A stretch of 64,000 nt of DNA from a virus, in the IMG/VR virus record IMGVR_UViG_3300047548_001122, positions 150,238-214,237 of that record; one strand, written 5' to 3'. A program made the position numbers and the translations under genes. Every line of letters starts with the position of its first letter. Positions within the stretch are counted from its first letter, which is position 1. The notes below the pieces were generated by a model. The model made no database searches and was not told the DNA's origin. It was given only the letters and a program-made list of their open reading frames with translations. Shown here in pieces: positions 17,054 to 25,497 of this stretch.

Positions 17054-17685
17054 ATTTTACTTTTGGTATTCTTACAAAATACGATGATGAAGAAAAACTA
17101 AAAGAAGTTATAGACTCGATACACAATCTAAACATTCCGGAAAATGGTGGTGATTATCAAGTTTTGGTAATAGGCGAAAAGAAAGTAGAAGGATCAAAAT
17201 ATGAGAGGTACATTTATTTTGATGAAACTGCCAAACCAGCCTGGATAACCAAAAAGAAAAATTTATTGGCTCGTGCCGCAAATTTTCAAAACATTGTTTT
17301 AATGCACGATTACTTTGTTTTTGATAAAGATTGGTATAAAAACTTTTTAGAGTTTGGAAATGATTGGGACATTTGTTCTTGTCCACAATATCTAATAAAC
17401 GGTAAACGACATTTTACCGATTGGGTTTGTTGGGATTCACCTTTATTTCCGAGATATACTTCATTACATTATGATGATTGGTCACATGTGAATTACATGT
17501 ATCAATCTGGCGGTTTCGTTGTTGCAAAAACACAGTTGATTATTGATAATCCATTCAATGAACAATTAGGTTGGGGTCAAGCTGACGATGTTGAATGGTC
17601 TCTCCGAGTGAGACATAGATACAAGTATGTTTGTAATGGAAAAAGTATAGTGAGACATAATAAGGTACATCGTGATGCGAAATAA
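17050..17685 (+). CDS. Putative glycosyltransferase (GT2-like)
   Basis: A 211-residue protein resembling a short GT-A enzyme: FTFGILTKYDDEEKLKEVIDSI start, IVLMHDYFVFDKDWYKNF in the middle (HD in place of DxD) and a GWGQADDVEWSLRV segment (about 179-192), the ED/D-type catalytic region found in GT2 enzymes. Short for a GT2, so it may contain only the catalytic core. Part of the overlapping glycan operon. Confidence 0.7.
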   Translation: MNFTFGILTKYDDEEKLKEVIDSIHNLNIPENGGDYQVLVIGEKKVEGSKYERYIYFDETAKPAWITKKKNLLARAANFQNIVLMHDYFVFDKDWYKNFLEFGNDWDICSCPQYLINGKRHFTDWVCWDSPLFPRYTSLHYDDWSHVNYMYQSGGFVVAKTQLIIDNPFNEQLGWGQADDVEWSLRVRHRYKYVCNGKSIVRHNKVHRDAK

Positions 17686-19045
17686 ATTAATTATATTTGA
17701 CTTAGATGGTGTTTTGATTGAATCTAGAGAATTGCATTATCACGCTCTTAATGATGCATTAAGAAAAGTCGATGAACGTTATGTAATTGACCGAGAAGAA
17801 CACCTCAGTGTTTATGATGGTTTAAACACCACTAGAAAACTTGAAATGTTGACCGAAAGAAAAGGTCTGCCTACGAGTTTCTACGATCAAGTATGGCAAG
17901 ATAAACAGTCAGCAACTTTTGAATTAATCAAACAGTTTCCAAAAAATCCAACCTTAATAGAATTTTTCAGTAGTCTAAAATCGCAAGGTATAAAAGTTGC
18001 CGTTGCAAGTAACTCTATACGTGAAACGGTAAAGCTTGCTTTAATATCTATAGGTGTGTTAGAATATGTAGATTACTTTGTAAGTAATGAGGATGTTAGG
18101 AGACCCAAGCCATATCCAGAGATGTATTGGCAATGCATGACCGTTTTAAATGCATTGCCAAAAACTACAGTTATCTTTGAAGATAGTCACATTGGTAGAG
18201 AGGGTGCTTTAAATTCTGGAGCTCACTTAATTCCATTAAAAGATTCTTTTGATTTGACCAAAGACAAAATAGACGATGCGCTTGATATATTAAATGGAAT
18301 TAAAAAAACAAATATACCATGGAGAAATAAAAAAATGAATGTATTGATACCAATGGCAGGCGCAGGTAGTAGATTTGCTGCAGCAGGTTATACTTTTCCA
18401 AAACCTCTAATCGAAGTTCGTGGAAAACCAATGATTCAGGTTGTTGTGGAAAATCTTAATGTTGAAGCGCACTTCATTTTCATTGTACAAAAAGAACACT
18501 ACGAAAAGTATAATCTAAAACAATTGTTGAATCTTATTGCTCCAGGTTGCGACATAATCCAGGTTGACGGTATAACAGAAGGTGCTGCGTGTACAACATT
18601 ACTCGCAAAAGAACTTATTAATAACGGTGAACCTCTATTGATGGCAAACTCGGATCAATTTGTTGAGTGGAATTCCAATGAGTGTTTATATGCATTTACT
18701 GCTGATACTATCGATGGTGGTATAGTTACTTTTGAAGCCACGCATCCAAAGTGGTCTTTTGCTAAATTGGATGAAAATGGTTTTGTTTCAGAAGTTGCGG
18801 AGAAAAAACCAATCTCGAATATTGCAACGGTAGGAATATATTATTGGAAACAAGGTAGCGATTATGTTAAGTATGCTGAACAGATGATACAGAAAAACAT
18901 TCGTGTCAATAATGAATTCTATGTTTGTCCAGTATTTAATGAAGCAATTGCCGATGGTAAAAAGATAAGAACCAAACATATCGAAAGAATGTGGGGAATA
19001 GGAACACCAGAAGATTTAAATTACTTTTTGGAGAACCATAAATGA
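17675..19045 (+). CDS. HAD phosphatase fused to sugar nucleotidylyltransferase
   Basis: Two enzymes in one chain. Residues 1-210: HAD phosphatase with FDLDGVLIES (motif I), VASNS (motif II), RRPKPYPEMY (motif III) and IFEDSHIG (motif IV). From Met221 on: nucleotidylyltransferase with the signature GAGSRF...FPKPLIEVRGKPMI, a MANSDQF segment (metal site) and a C-terminal GIGTPEDL. Such enzymes make NDP-sugars; a phosphatase plus nucleotidylyltransferase suggests a heptose-like or phosphosugar route. The internal ATG at 18335 has GGAG 10 bases upstream, so the second enzyme may also be made alone. GTG at 17672 is an alternative start. Confidence 0.85.
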   Translation: MRNKLIIFDLDGVLIESRELHYHALNDALRKVDERYVIDREEHLSVYDGLNTTRKLEMLTERKGLPTSFYDQVWQDKQSATFELIKQFPKNPTLIEFFSSLKSQGIKVAVASNSIRETVKLALISIGVLEYVDYFVSNEDVRRPKPYPEMYWQCMTVLNALPKTTVIFEDSHIGREGALNSGAHLIPLKDSFDLTKDKIDDALDILNGIKKTNIPWRNKKMNVLIPMAGAGSRFAAAGYTFPKPLIEVRGKPMIQVVVENLNVEAHFIFIVQKEHYEKYNLKQLLNLIAPGCDIIQVDGITEGAACTTLLAKELINNGEPLLMANSDQFVEWNSNECLYAFTADTIDGGIVTFEATHPKWSFAKLDENGFVSEVAEKKPISNIATVGIYYWKQGSDYVKYAEQMIQKNIRVNNEFYVCPVFNEAIADGKKIRTKHIERMWGIGTPEDLNYFLENHK

Positions 19046-19770
19046 GAGTTGCTGTCGTATTGACCGGACACCTAAGGTGCTGGAAACAAGTGTTTCCGAA
19101 TTTTAAAGAAAAAGTAATTGATCGATATAACCCAGATATATTCATTCATACTTGGGATGAAGAAGGCTGGTGGATACCTGGTGATAAACAAAATGAAAAA
19201 GGTTTCTTTGAGGGTACACCTGAGATTGTAGATCAAGAAGTGATTGATGCTTACAAACCTTTATACTTTGTAAAAGAATATTGGGACGATTTTAATCAAC
19301 ACTTCGAACAGTGTGGAACTTATTTTAAAAACTTCGCACACAGACCAAAAAATATACTTTCGATGTATTATAAAATGCATCAAGGATTTTCTTTGGTTGA
19401 AAAACATCTGGCACAACTACAGGGAAATTATGATCTAGTCATTCGTATGCGACCAGACATGGTTTTTCATGAGGATCTTCCTGATTTTAATATGGGAACT
19501 TTCTATACTATTGCTCACAGAAATCATCTAGGTCAAGGAACTGGAGATTTGATGCAAGTTGGTAGTGTGGGACAAATGTTATTCTTTACAAAAATTATTT
19601 GTTTTATTTCTGAATTATATAAACAAACAGACTTATTATGTCCTCATGTTATAACTGAACAACATATAACAAATTTAAGATTGAACTGGAAAGAATTTAA
19701 TATCAACAAAACTTTAATGCATACGCCGAAGGGTGCTTATGTAGAAATGGATAAAATAAATGCTGAATGA
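19042..19770 (+). CDS. Putative glycosyltransferase-like protein
   Basis: A 242-residue protein beginning MRVAVVLTGHLRCWKQVFPNF and containing YDLVIRMRPDMVF (about residues 130-142). These features occur in a family of uncharacterised capsule or LPS glycosyltransferase-like proteins in bacteria and large viruses. The RPD element is where the nucleotide-sugar site is expected. Function assigned mainly from motif resemblance and its place in the sugar operon; it overlaps neighbours at both ends. Confidence 0.6.
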   Translation: MRVAVVLTGHLRCWKQVFPNFKEKVIDRYNPDIFIHTWDEEGWWIPGDKQNEKGFFEGTPEIVDQEVIDAYKPLYFVKEYWDDFNQHFEQCGTYFKNFAHRPKNILSMYYKMHQGFSLVEKHLAQLQGNYDLVIRMRPDMVFHEDLPDFNMGTFYTIAHRNHLGQGTGDLMQVGSVGQMLFFTKIICFISELYKQTDLLCPHVITEQHITNLRLNWKEFNINKTLMHTPKGAYVEMDKINAE

Positions 19771-20434
19771 AATTTTAAAATTAGATGATGGTCCAATTAA
19801 GTATGAGCCAAGTGGCCGTGGACATATTAAGATGGTGGGACATTCTGTGCCATACAGTATTATGCAAAAAGAATTTGATTTTTTACATAATATCATTGTA
19901 GAAAATAATTTACAAAGAGGTTTCGAATTAGCCACAGCATTCGGTATTTCCGGTACAGCAATAGGCACAGCTTTCAAAAAAACAGGTGGAAAGTTTGTAA
20001 CCATGGATGCGTATATTGAAGAGAAGTATGATAACGCAGGAACGTATGAACATTTCCAAAAAGAAGTTTATGAAAAGTCTGATGGATATAAAAGTGTAAA
20101 TTATCTCATAGATAAATTTGAATTAAGAGATACGATGTTTGCTGAAATTGGTTGGTCTCCAGACGATGTTGACAGTATAGTTGGAAAACATTTCACGGAA
20201 AAATTAGATTTTGTATTTTTGGATGCTGGACATTTTGGCGACCAGATGATTAAAGATATTAAAGAAATAAATAAACACTTAGATGAAAAATTTGTTTTTG
20301 TGTTCCACGATATTTACCCTTGGAGTTGCACACAAGAAGTTCATAATCTGTGTATAGAATTGTTTGGAAAAGATATTGATATTAAACTTCCTTATCCGGA
20401 AGGAGAAAATTTAGGCATAATTTCATGTTTATAA
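19760..20434 (+). CDS. SAM-dependent methyltransferase (class I, Methyltransf_24-like)
   Basis: A 224-residue protein with a Rossmann-type methyltransferase outline: RGFELATAFGISGTAIGTAF at about residues 53-72 (glycine-rich SAM site), FVTMDAY (acidic end of strand 2), LDFVFLDAGHFGDQMIKDI (strand 4, DAGH) and FVFHDIYPW. These elements match the family that methylates sugars or small molecules. In the glycan operon it probably caps or modifies a sugar. It overlaps upstream by 11 bases and downstream by 10. Confidence 0.75.
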   Translation: MLNEILKLDDGPIKYEPSGRGHIKMVGHSVPYSIMQKEFDFLHNIIVENNLQRGFELATAFGISGTAIGTAFKKTGGKFVTMDAYIEEKYDNAGTYEHFQKEVYEKSDGYKSVNYLIDKFELRDTMFAEIGWSPDDVDSIVGKHFTEKLDFVFLDAGHFGDQMIKDIKEINKHLDEKFVFVFHDIYPWSCTQEVHNLCIELFGKDIDIKLPYPEGENLGIISCL

Positions 20435-20889
20435 TTTCACATAGAGCTAATTTAAACGGTCCAGACCCATCAATCGAAAATAAACCTGAATCAATTGTTC
20501 ACGCTATCGATCAGGGATTTTCGGTTGAGGTTGATCTTCGAATGAAAGATCAAAAACTATATTTTGGACATGATGAAGCTCAATATGAAACTGATATTAA
20601 TTTTTTAAAGAAGTACAAACAATATCTATGGATTCATTGTAAAGAAATGGAAACCATGGAGTTTTGTCTTGAACAGGCTCTACACTGTTTCTGGCATAAC
20701 GATGATGATTATACACTGACAAATTACAGATATGTCTGGGCATACCCCGGAAAAGAACCTGTCGGCAAACTAACGATAATGGTGATGCCAGAAAGGCACT
20801 GGAGTCCAGAAGAAACCCTATCAAAAAAACCATTTGGAGTATGCACAGACTACCCTTATGCGTATCAAGATATTATAAATAAGAGATAA
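20425..20889 (+). CDS. Short glycerophosphodiesterase-like protein
   Basis: A 154-residue protein with the GDPD/PI-PLC catalytic pattern: SHRANLNGP with His6-Arg7, the acidic pair in SVEVDLRM (Glu35, Asp37) and GHDEA with His49. These residues correspond to the HR, ExD and H of glycerophosphodiester phosphodiesterases. It is only about 60% of the usual family length, ending after CTDYP, as in short phage and bacterial relatives near capsule genes. It may act on a phosphodiester in a teichoic-like or capsular glycan. Last gene of the glycan operon. Confidence 0.7.
   Translation: MFIISHRANLNGPDPSIENKPESIVHAIDQGFSVEVDLRMKDQKLYFGHDEAQYETDINFLKKYKQYLWIHCKEMETMEFCLEQALHCFWHNDDDYTLTNYRYVWAYPGKEPVGKLTIMVMPERHWSPEETLSKKPFGVCTDYPYAYQDIINKR
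20874..20881 (+). promoter_or_regulatory. Exact T4-type late promoter box (TATAAATA)
   Basis: TATAAATA, the exact T4 late -10 sequence, lies inside the end of the GDPD-like gene and 33 bases before the ATG of the large internal-protein-like gene at 20915. No other promoter is visible there. Confidence 0.6.
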
Positions 20890-20914
20890 AATAACACTGC
20901 TGTAGAGGCGGAGA

Positions 20915-23659
20915 ATGAAATTTAAAGACTTTCTAACAGAAAAGAAAGAAGTACATGCCGTAATGGCCTTTGGGAGAATGAATCCCATAACTTCTGGCCA
21001 CGAAAAATTAGTCAACGCTGTCAAAAAAGTTGCTGCCAAAGTTGGCGGTTCACATATTATCGCACTATCACATTCTCAAGACCCAAAGAAAAATCCTCTC
21101 ACAGCCGCACAAAAAGTCAAATACGCCAAAGGTGCATTTCCTGGCACAAATTTTGTTGCTGCATCTAAAGACGCACCTACATTCTTTGAACACGCCGAAA
21201 AACTATACAAACAAGGTGTAACACATTTACATATGATTGGTGGTTCTGATCGCGTAGAAGAATATAACAAATTACTTCACAAATATAATGGCACACATAA
21301 AGGTGCTCGTTTCAATTTTAAAACCATCGAAGTACATTCTGCTGGTGAACGTGATCCTGATGCAGATGGCGTCGAAGGAATTTCTGCAAGTAAGATGCGT
21401 GAGGCAGCAAGTAAAGGAGACTTTAATACTTTTAAGAAAGGTGCTCCGTCAACAATGTCAGTCGATCTAATGAAACAAATGTATAAAGATGTACGCAAAG
21501 GTATGAACCTTAAAGAAAGTATTAATGAAGAATTTGAAGAACTTTTGATTGAAGGTGTTCACGACAAAGGTATTTTTAAAGCTGTATTTTTAGCAGGTGG
21601 TCCAGGTTCAGGTAAAGATTATGTATTGAGTAATACACTTGATGGTCATGGTTTAACTGAAATCAATTCTGATAAGGCTTTAGAATTTTTAATGGACAAA
21701 AAAGGTCTCGATAAAAGAATGCCTGCAAGTGAAACGGAAGCTAGAGATAAAGTTAGAGCTAAAGCAAAAAATGTTACAGAGCTTCGTCAAAGACTTGCAT
21801 TACAAGGAAGAAATGGACTAATCATTAATGGTACTGGTGATGATGTTGAAAAAGTAACAAGAATCAAATCTAAGTTGGAAGAATTAGGTTACGACACTTC
21901 AATGATTTTAGTGAATACGAATGATGAAGTATCTGCTCAAAGAAATATTGAACGTGGTCAAAGAGGTGGTCGCACAGTACCAGAAACCATTCGTAAAGAA
22001 AAATGGGACAATGTTCAAAATGCTCGTACTGAATATGCAAAACTTTTTTCTAATAATTATATGGAGTTTGATAACTCCGAAGATTTGAGACAAGCTCCTC
22101 CTGATGTTGTTAAAAGTAAAAAAATGGAGATGATGCAACTGTTTAAAAACGTACAACAGTTTGTTGCACAACCTCCTCAATCACCTGCTGCACAAGAGTG
22201 GGTAGCAAATGAATTAGAACAAAAAGATACTCTTAAACCACCAAAAAATGGTGTTGAACAAGTTGTACCACATGGTTCGAGTGCAGCAGAAGAAGCCAGA
22301 AAATTAGGATTACAATATTATGGTTTCGGTAGATATGGTAAAAACGGAAAAACTACACACCGTTCCATTCATGATAAACTTGTACAAGTTACTGATAAAA
22401 AACCAGAACAACCTAAACTACCTACACCTGGTTCTTCACCAATTTCAAACAAAAAAAATGTTTCAGAAGAAATTAATATTGATGAAGAATTTAACGAAAT
22501 GCTTGATTCTTTAGATGAAGATTTACGTAAATGGTTTGACCCAAAACATCCAGAAGGTGGTTGGAAAAGAATTAACTCTAAAGGTGAAGCTATAGGTCCT
22601 TGCGCTCGTGAACCAGGTGAACCAAAACCAAAATGCATGTCAAACGAAAAGAGAGCTAAGTTGAGTAAACAAGAAAGAGCTTCTGCTGTTGCTGCAAAAC
22701 GCAAACATGATCCTATTGCAGATAGATCGGGTAAAGGTGGTAAACCAGTAAACGTTTCCAATTTTGGAAAAGGTAAATTGTCTGAATCTGTAACAGTTTC
22801 AATTACTGGTGATACTGTTGATGAAGTTAAAGATTTCTTCAACACAATGGGATCAAATTTAAATACAACTACAGAACAATATGCATTATCAGATTCCAAA
22901 AAAGAATTGATAACTCTGGGTAAATTTACTCAACCATTTGGTGAGAAAATGGAAAATACCACCATTACAAATGATATGGTTGAAAATATGCTTGAACAGA
23001 AAGAACCTAATTTACTCAAAGACAAGAGTGGTAAAGTTAGGGTATTCATGTTAAGATCGGTAGCGGCTAAAGAAGCTCATACAAGTCAAGGTACAGTTTT
23101 AAAGTATAAAAACGGTTATGTCGTTAAACTAAAAGAGGAGATTGAAGATGTTGAAGTTTATAAAGGAACTATTCGGAATTGGATTGAAGAATCCAGAAAA
23201 ACATGGATTGGAGGGAGCAACCAGAGCACCCAACGAGGACTTCTCACAGAGAGTGGAACAATATCAAACGGAAGTTCCGAAGGTAGAGGAACCGAAAGTA
23301 GAAGAATTGAAAGTGGAGAAACCAAAGAAGAAACAACCATCCAAGAAGCCTGCGAAAATAACTCCACAACCGCAACCAAAAAAATCACCCTCGCAGAAAT
23401 CAAACAGAGGCAGAAAGCCAAACACCAAAAACAAATCGACGAAATAGATCGAGGTATTGAACCTGGCATATCAATGGCTGGTGCTGGCGAAGGCATCGGC
23501 CGTGATATGGGTGAAAAAATTAAAAAAAGGTCACATAAAGTTACTGTTGTTGAATTAACTGGTGATGAAACAACAGCATCTATTGGTGACCAAAAAGAAG
23601 ATGAGTTAAAGAAAAAAGGTATCTCACTAACTACATTTAAAAAGAGAAACTACATATGA
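20915..23659 (+). CDS. Modular protein: capsid-targeting-like tag, nucleotidyltransferase, P-loop kinase
   Basis: A 914-residue multi-domain protein. Residues 1-9 (MKFKDFLTE) resemble the T4 capsid-targeting peptide. Residues 14-195: HxGH-type nucleotidyltransferase (MAFGRMNPITSGH, then ISASKMR at 156-162), closest in look to NMN/pantetheine-phosphate adenylyltransferases. After an ELLIEG linker, residues 220-390 form a P-loop kinase (GGPGSGKDY at 228-236) resembling zeta-toxin/AAA_33 kinases. Residues 516-620 (DEDLRKWFDPKHPEGGWKR, GPCAREPG, NEKRAKLSKQERASA) are a Cys-containing basic module common in aquatic phage proteins. The rest is basic and less ordered. Nucleotidyltransferase plus kinase recalls NadR. 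Another frame inside residues 745-845 also looks coding. Confidence 0.8.
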   Translation: MKFKDFLTEKKEVHAVMAFGRMNPITSGHEKLVNAVKKVAAKVGGSHIIALSHSQDPKKNPLTAAQKVKYAKGAFPGTNFVAASKDAPTFFEHAEKLYKQGVTHLHMIGGSDRVEEYNKLLHKYNGTHKGARFNFKTIEVHSAGERDPDADGVEGISASKMREAASKGDFNTFKKGAPSTMSVDLMKQMYKDVRKGMNLKESINEEFEELLIEGVHDKGIFKAVFLAGGPGSGKDYVLSNTLDGHGLTEINSDKALEFLMDKKGLDKRMPASETEARDKVRAKAKNVTELRQRLALQGRNGLIINGTGDDVEKVTRIKSKLEELGYDTSMILVNTNDEVSAQRNIERGQRGGRTVPETIRKEKWDNVQNARTEYAKLFSNNYMEFDNSEDLRQAPPDVVKSKKMEMMQLFKNVQQFVAQPPQSPAAQEWVANELEQKDTLKPPKNGVEQVVPHGSSAAEEARKLGLQYYGFGRYGKNGKTTHRSIHDKLVQVTDKKPEQPKLPTPGSSPISNKKNVSEEINIDEEFNEMLDSLDEDLRKWFDPKHPEGGWKRINSKGEAIGPCAREPGEPKPKCMSNEKRAKLSKQERASAVAAKRKHDPIADRSGKGGKPVNVSNFGKGKLSESVTVSITGDTVDEVKDFFNTMGSNLNTTTEQYALSDSKKELITLGKFTQPFGEKMENTTITNDMVENMLEQKEPNLLKDKSGKVRVFMLRSVAAKEAHTSQGTVLKYKNGYVVKLKEEIEDVEVYKGTIRNWIEESRKTWIGGSNQSTQRGLLTESGTISNGSSEGRGTESRRIESGETKEETTIQEACENNSTTATKKITLAEIKQRQKAKHQKQIDEIDRGIEPGISMAGAGEGIGRDMGEKIKKRSHKVTVVELTGDETTASIGDQKEDELKKKGISLTTFKKRNYI
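23148..23447 (+). CDS. Possible overprinted gene inside the large modular protein gene
   Basis: In the +1 frame relative to the 914-residue gene, a 99-residue frame starts with ATG at 23148, with AGAGGAG ending about 9 bases upstream. The product begins MLKFIKELFGIGLKNPEKHG, which looks like a natural amphipathic start, and ends in a Lys/Pro-rich, highly basic tail of repeated VEEPKVEELKVEKPK type. The host frame in this stretch reads as unusual Ser/Thr/Glu-rich sequence, so the alternative frame may be the older one here. Coding is not proven. Confidence 0.45.
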   Translation: MLKFIKELFGIGLKNPEKHGLEGATRAPNEDFSQRVEQYQTEVPKVEEPKVEELKVEKPKKKQPSKKPAKITPQPQPKKSPSQKSNRGRKPNTKNKSTK

Positions 23660-24183
23660 AGTCATTTACTCAATTCATAAACGAAGAAGTTGAAATTCTG
23701 GATGAAATGCCTGGTGCCAATATGGACACCAGAGCGGTTCATCAACATCTGAAAAAACAAGGATGGAAATTAACCAGAAGTTCTGGCAATCATGATGTGT
23801 TTACTCATCCAGATGCTAAACATCACATTCCCGTTCCTCGTCACAAACAATTGAAAGCTCCTTTAGTTCGTGGTATCTTAAAACAAGCTAAAGTAAATGA
23901 AGAAGTTGAATTGGATGAAACTGCTGCATGGCAACGTAAAGAAGGTAAAAATCCTGAAGGTGGATTAAACCGTAAAGGTATCGAATCGTATCGCCGTGAA
24001 AATCCTGGTTCTAAACTATCGATGGCTGTAACTACTCCTCCATCAAAACTAAAACCAGGTTCAAAGGCTGCAAAGAGAAGAAAATCCTTTTGTGCAAGAA
24101 TGGGTGGTATGCCTGGTCCAATGAAGGATGAAAAAGGTCGTCCAACAAGAAAAGCATTATCTTTGCGTAAATGGAACTGCTAA
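23656..24183 (+). CDS. HicA-like domain protein with capsid-targeting-like N-terminus
   Basis: A 175-residue, three-part protein. Residues 1-18: MKSFTQFINEEVEILDE, like the T4 capsid-targeting peptide, ending in a possible LxE cleavage site. Residues 25-78: HicA mRNA-interferase-like double-stranded-RNA-binding fold, with HLKKQGWKLTRSSGNHDVF (catalytic His in GNH), HHIPVPRHKQLKAPLVRGILKQA. A VELDE linker follows (near 83-88). Residues 90-175: AWQRKEGKNPEGGLNRKG and KRRKSFCARMGG modules known from phage hypothetical proteins (DUF6321-like). No HicB antitoxin is nearby. ATGA overlap links it to the 914-residue gene. Confidence 0.75.
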   Translation: MKSFTQFINEEVEILDEMPGANMDTRAVHQHLKKQGWKLTRSSGNHDVFTHPDAKHHIPVPRHKQLKAPLVRGILKQAKVNEEVELDETAAWQRKEGKNPEGGLNRKGIESYRRENPGSKLSMAVTTPPSKLKPGSKAAKRRKSFCARMGGMPGPMKDEKGRPTRKALSLRKWNC

Positions 24184-25482
24184 ATGGCACAGTTTAGAAC
24201 CGACAAAAACATTATCGATTCGGGTCAAGTATTTACTCGATATGAGATAATGATGTTATCTGATAGGCTGACACCATCTGGTACAGCCACAGATGCGTTC
24301 GGTCGTTTACGTGTTGCTGAACCACATACTCTTTTTGATTCACAACATCAAGACGTTGAAAATGATAAATGGGATACACTCATTACAGGTTCGGGCACCA
24401 AAACACATTTACCAAATGAATCTGTAATTGCTTTAGAAATTGGTACTGCAAATAACGATGGTATTATTCGTGAAACACTAAGAACAATGCCATACCAACC
24501 AGGCAAATCATTGTTGATTATGAGCACATTTGCTATGGGACAACCAAAAGCGAACGTTGTTCAGAGAGTAGGATATTATGGAGCAAATAACGGAATTTAT
24601 TTTGAAAACGATTCTGGAAATAACTATGTTGTATTAAGAAGTTCTGTTACAGGAAATGTTGTAGAAACTAGAGTTGCACAAACAAATTGGAATGTGGATA
24701 AATTTGATGGTACGGGATATTCGAGTCAGGGAACAGGACCAGAACACGTTGATGGAATAAATGTAAACAAATCAAATCTTTTTTGGATTGATATTGAATG
24801 GCTAGGCGTTGGTGATGTTCGATGTGGTTTTTTGAATGACGGCCTATTAAAAACTGCACACATATTTCATAACGACAATAAAAACAATACAACTTATATG
24901 CGTAGTGCAATTCAACCATTGCGATATGAAATATTTAACAAAGGTGTTACAACATCAAATACGCTGATGCGTCAAATTTGTTCTACAGTCATATCCGAAG
25001 GTGGTTATACACAAATTAATCAATCAAGGTCAGCATCAAATCCTTTGGCTGGTAAAAACTTAACTGTTAGTATTAATAACCCAATGGTAAGCCTTCGGTT
25101 AAAAAATGGTAGAACAAATGCTGTCGTTGTACCTGTTGCAATTGATATGTATGGATTACAAGCAACAGCATTTAAATATAGAGTGTATGAGAATGTCACA
25201 AGTTTAACCGGTCCATCATGGGTTACAACCGACGCCGCAAGTGCAGTTGAGTATGATATATCGGCAACGGCAATGACTGGTGGAACTTTACTTAAAGAAG
25301 GTATTTTCAAAGGATTAGAAGTTGCAAAAGAAGTTAATTTGTTACAACTATTAGATGGTGTTATACAACTAACAAGAAAAATAAATGCAAACACTGGCGA
25401 CATATTCACGGTTGCAATAGAACCAACAACAAACAACGATGATGCTATCGTAGCATTATCATGGCAAGAACACATTAATTAA
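24184..25482 (+). CDS. Putative virion structural protein
   Basis: A 432-residue protein, rich in Asn/Thr/Gly and beta-strand-like sequence, beginning MAQFRTDKNIIDSGQVFTRYE. I recognise no catalytic motif. Composition, size, lack of signal peptide and place between internal-protein-like genes suggest a capsid or tail component; proteins of this style occur in aquatic T4-like phages. The ATG follows the previous stop directly (TAAATG). No promoter visible between them. Confidence 0.6.
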   Translation: MAQFRTDKNIIDSGQVFTRYEIMMLSDRLTPSGTATDAFGRLRVAEPHTLFDSQHQDVENDKWDTLITGSGTKTHLPNESVIALEIGTANNDGIIRETLRTMPYQPGKSLLIMSTFAMGQPKANVVQRVGYYGANNGIYFENDSGNNYVVLRSSVTGNVVETRVAQTNWNVDKFDGTGYSSQGTGPEHVDGINVNKSNLFWIDIEWLGVGDVRCGFLNDGLLKTAHIFHNDNKNNTTYMRSAIQPLRYEIFNKGVTTSNTLMRQICSTVISEGGYTQINQSRSASNPLAGKNLTVSINNPMVSLRLKNGRTNAVVVPVAIDMYGLQATAFKYRVYENVTSLTGPSWVTTDAASAVEYDISATAMTGGTLLKEGIFKGLEVAKEVNLLQLLDGVIQLTRKINANTGDIFTVAIEPTTNNDDAIVALSWQEHIN

Positions 25483-25497
25483 AAATAGGAGACTCAA

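Noticed and set aside
22369-22899. Long minus-strand frame of 176 codons inside the modular protein gene
   Set aside because: Antisense shadow of a well-supported plus-strand gene; no promoter, ribosome site or recognisable protein.
25020-25475. Minus-strand frame of 151 codons under the virion-type gene
   Set aside because: Antisense shadow without start signals; sequence has the Ser/Val/Thr composition typical of reversed coding DNA.
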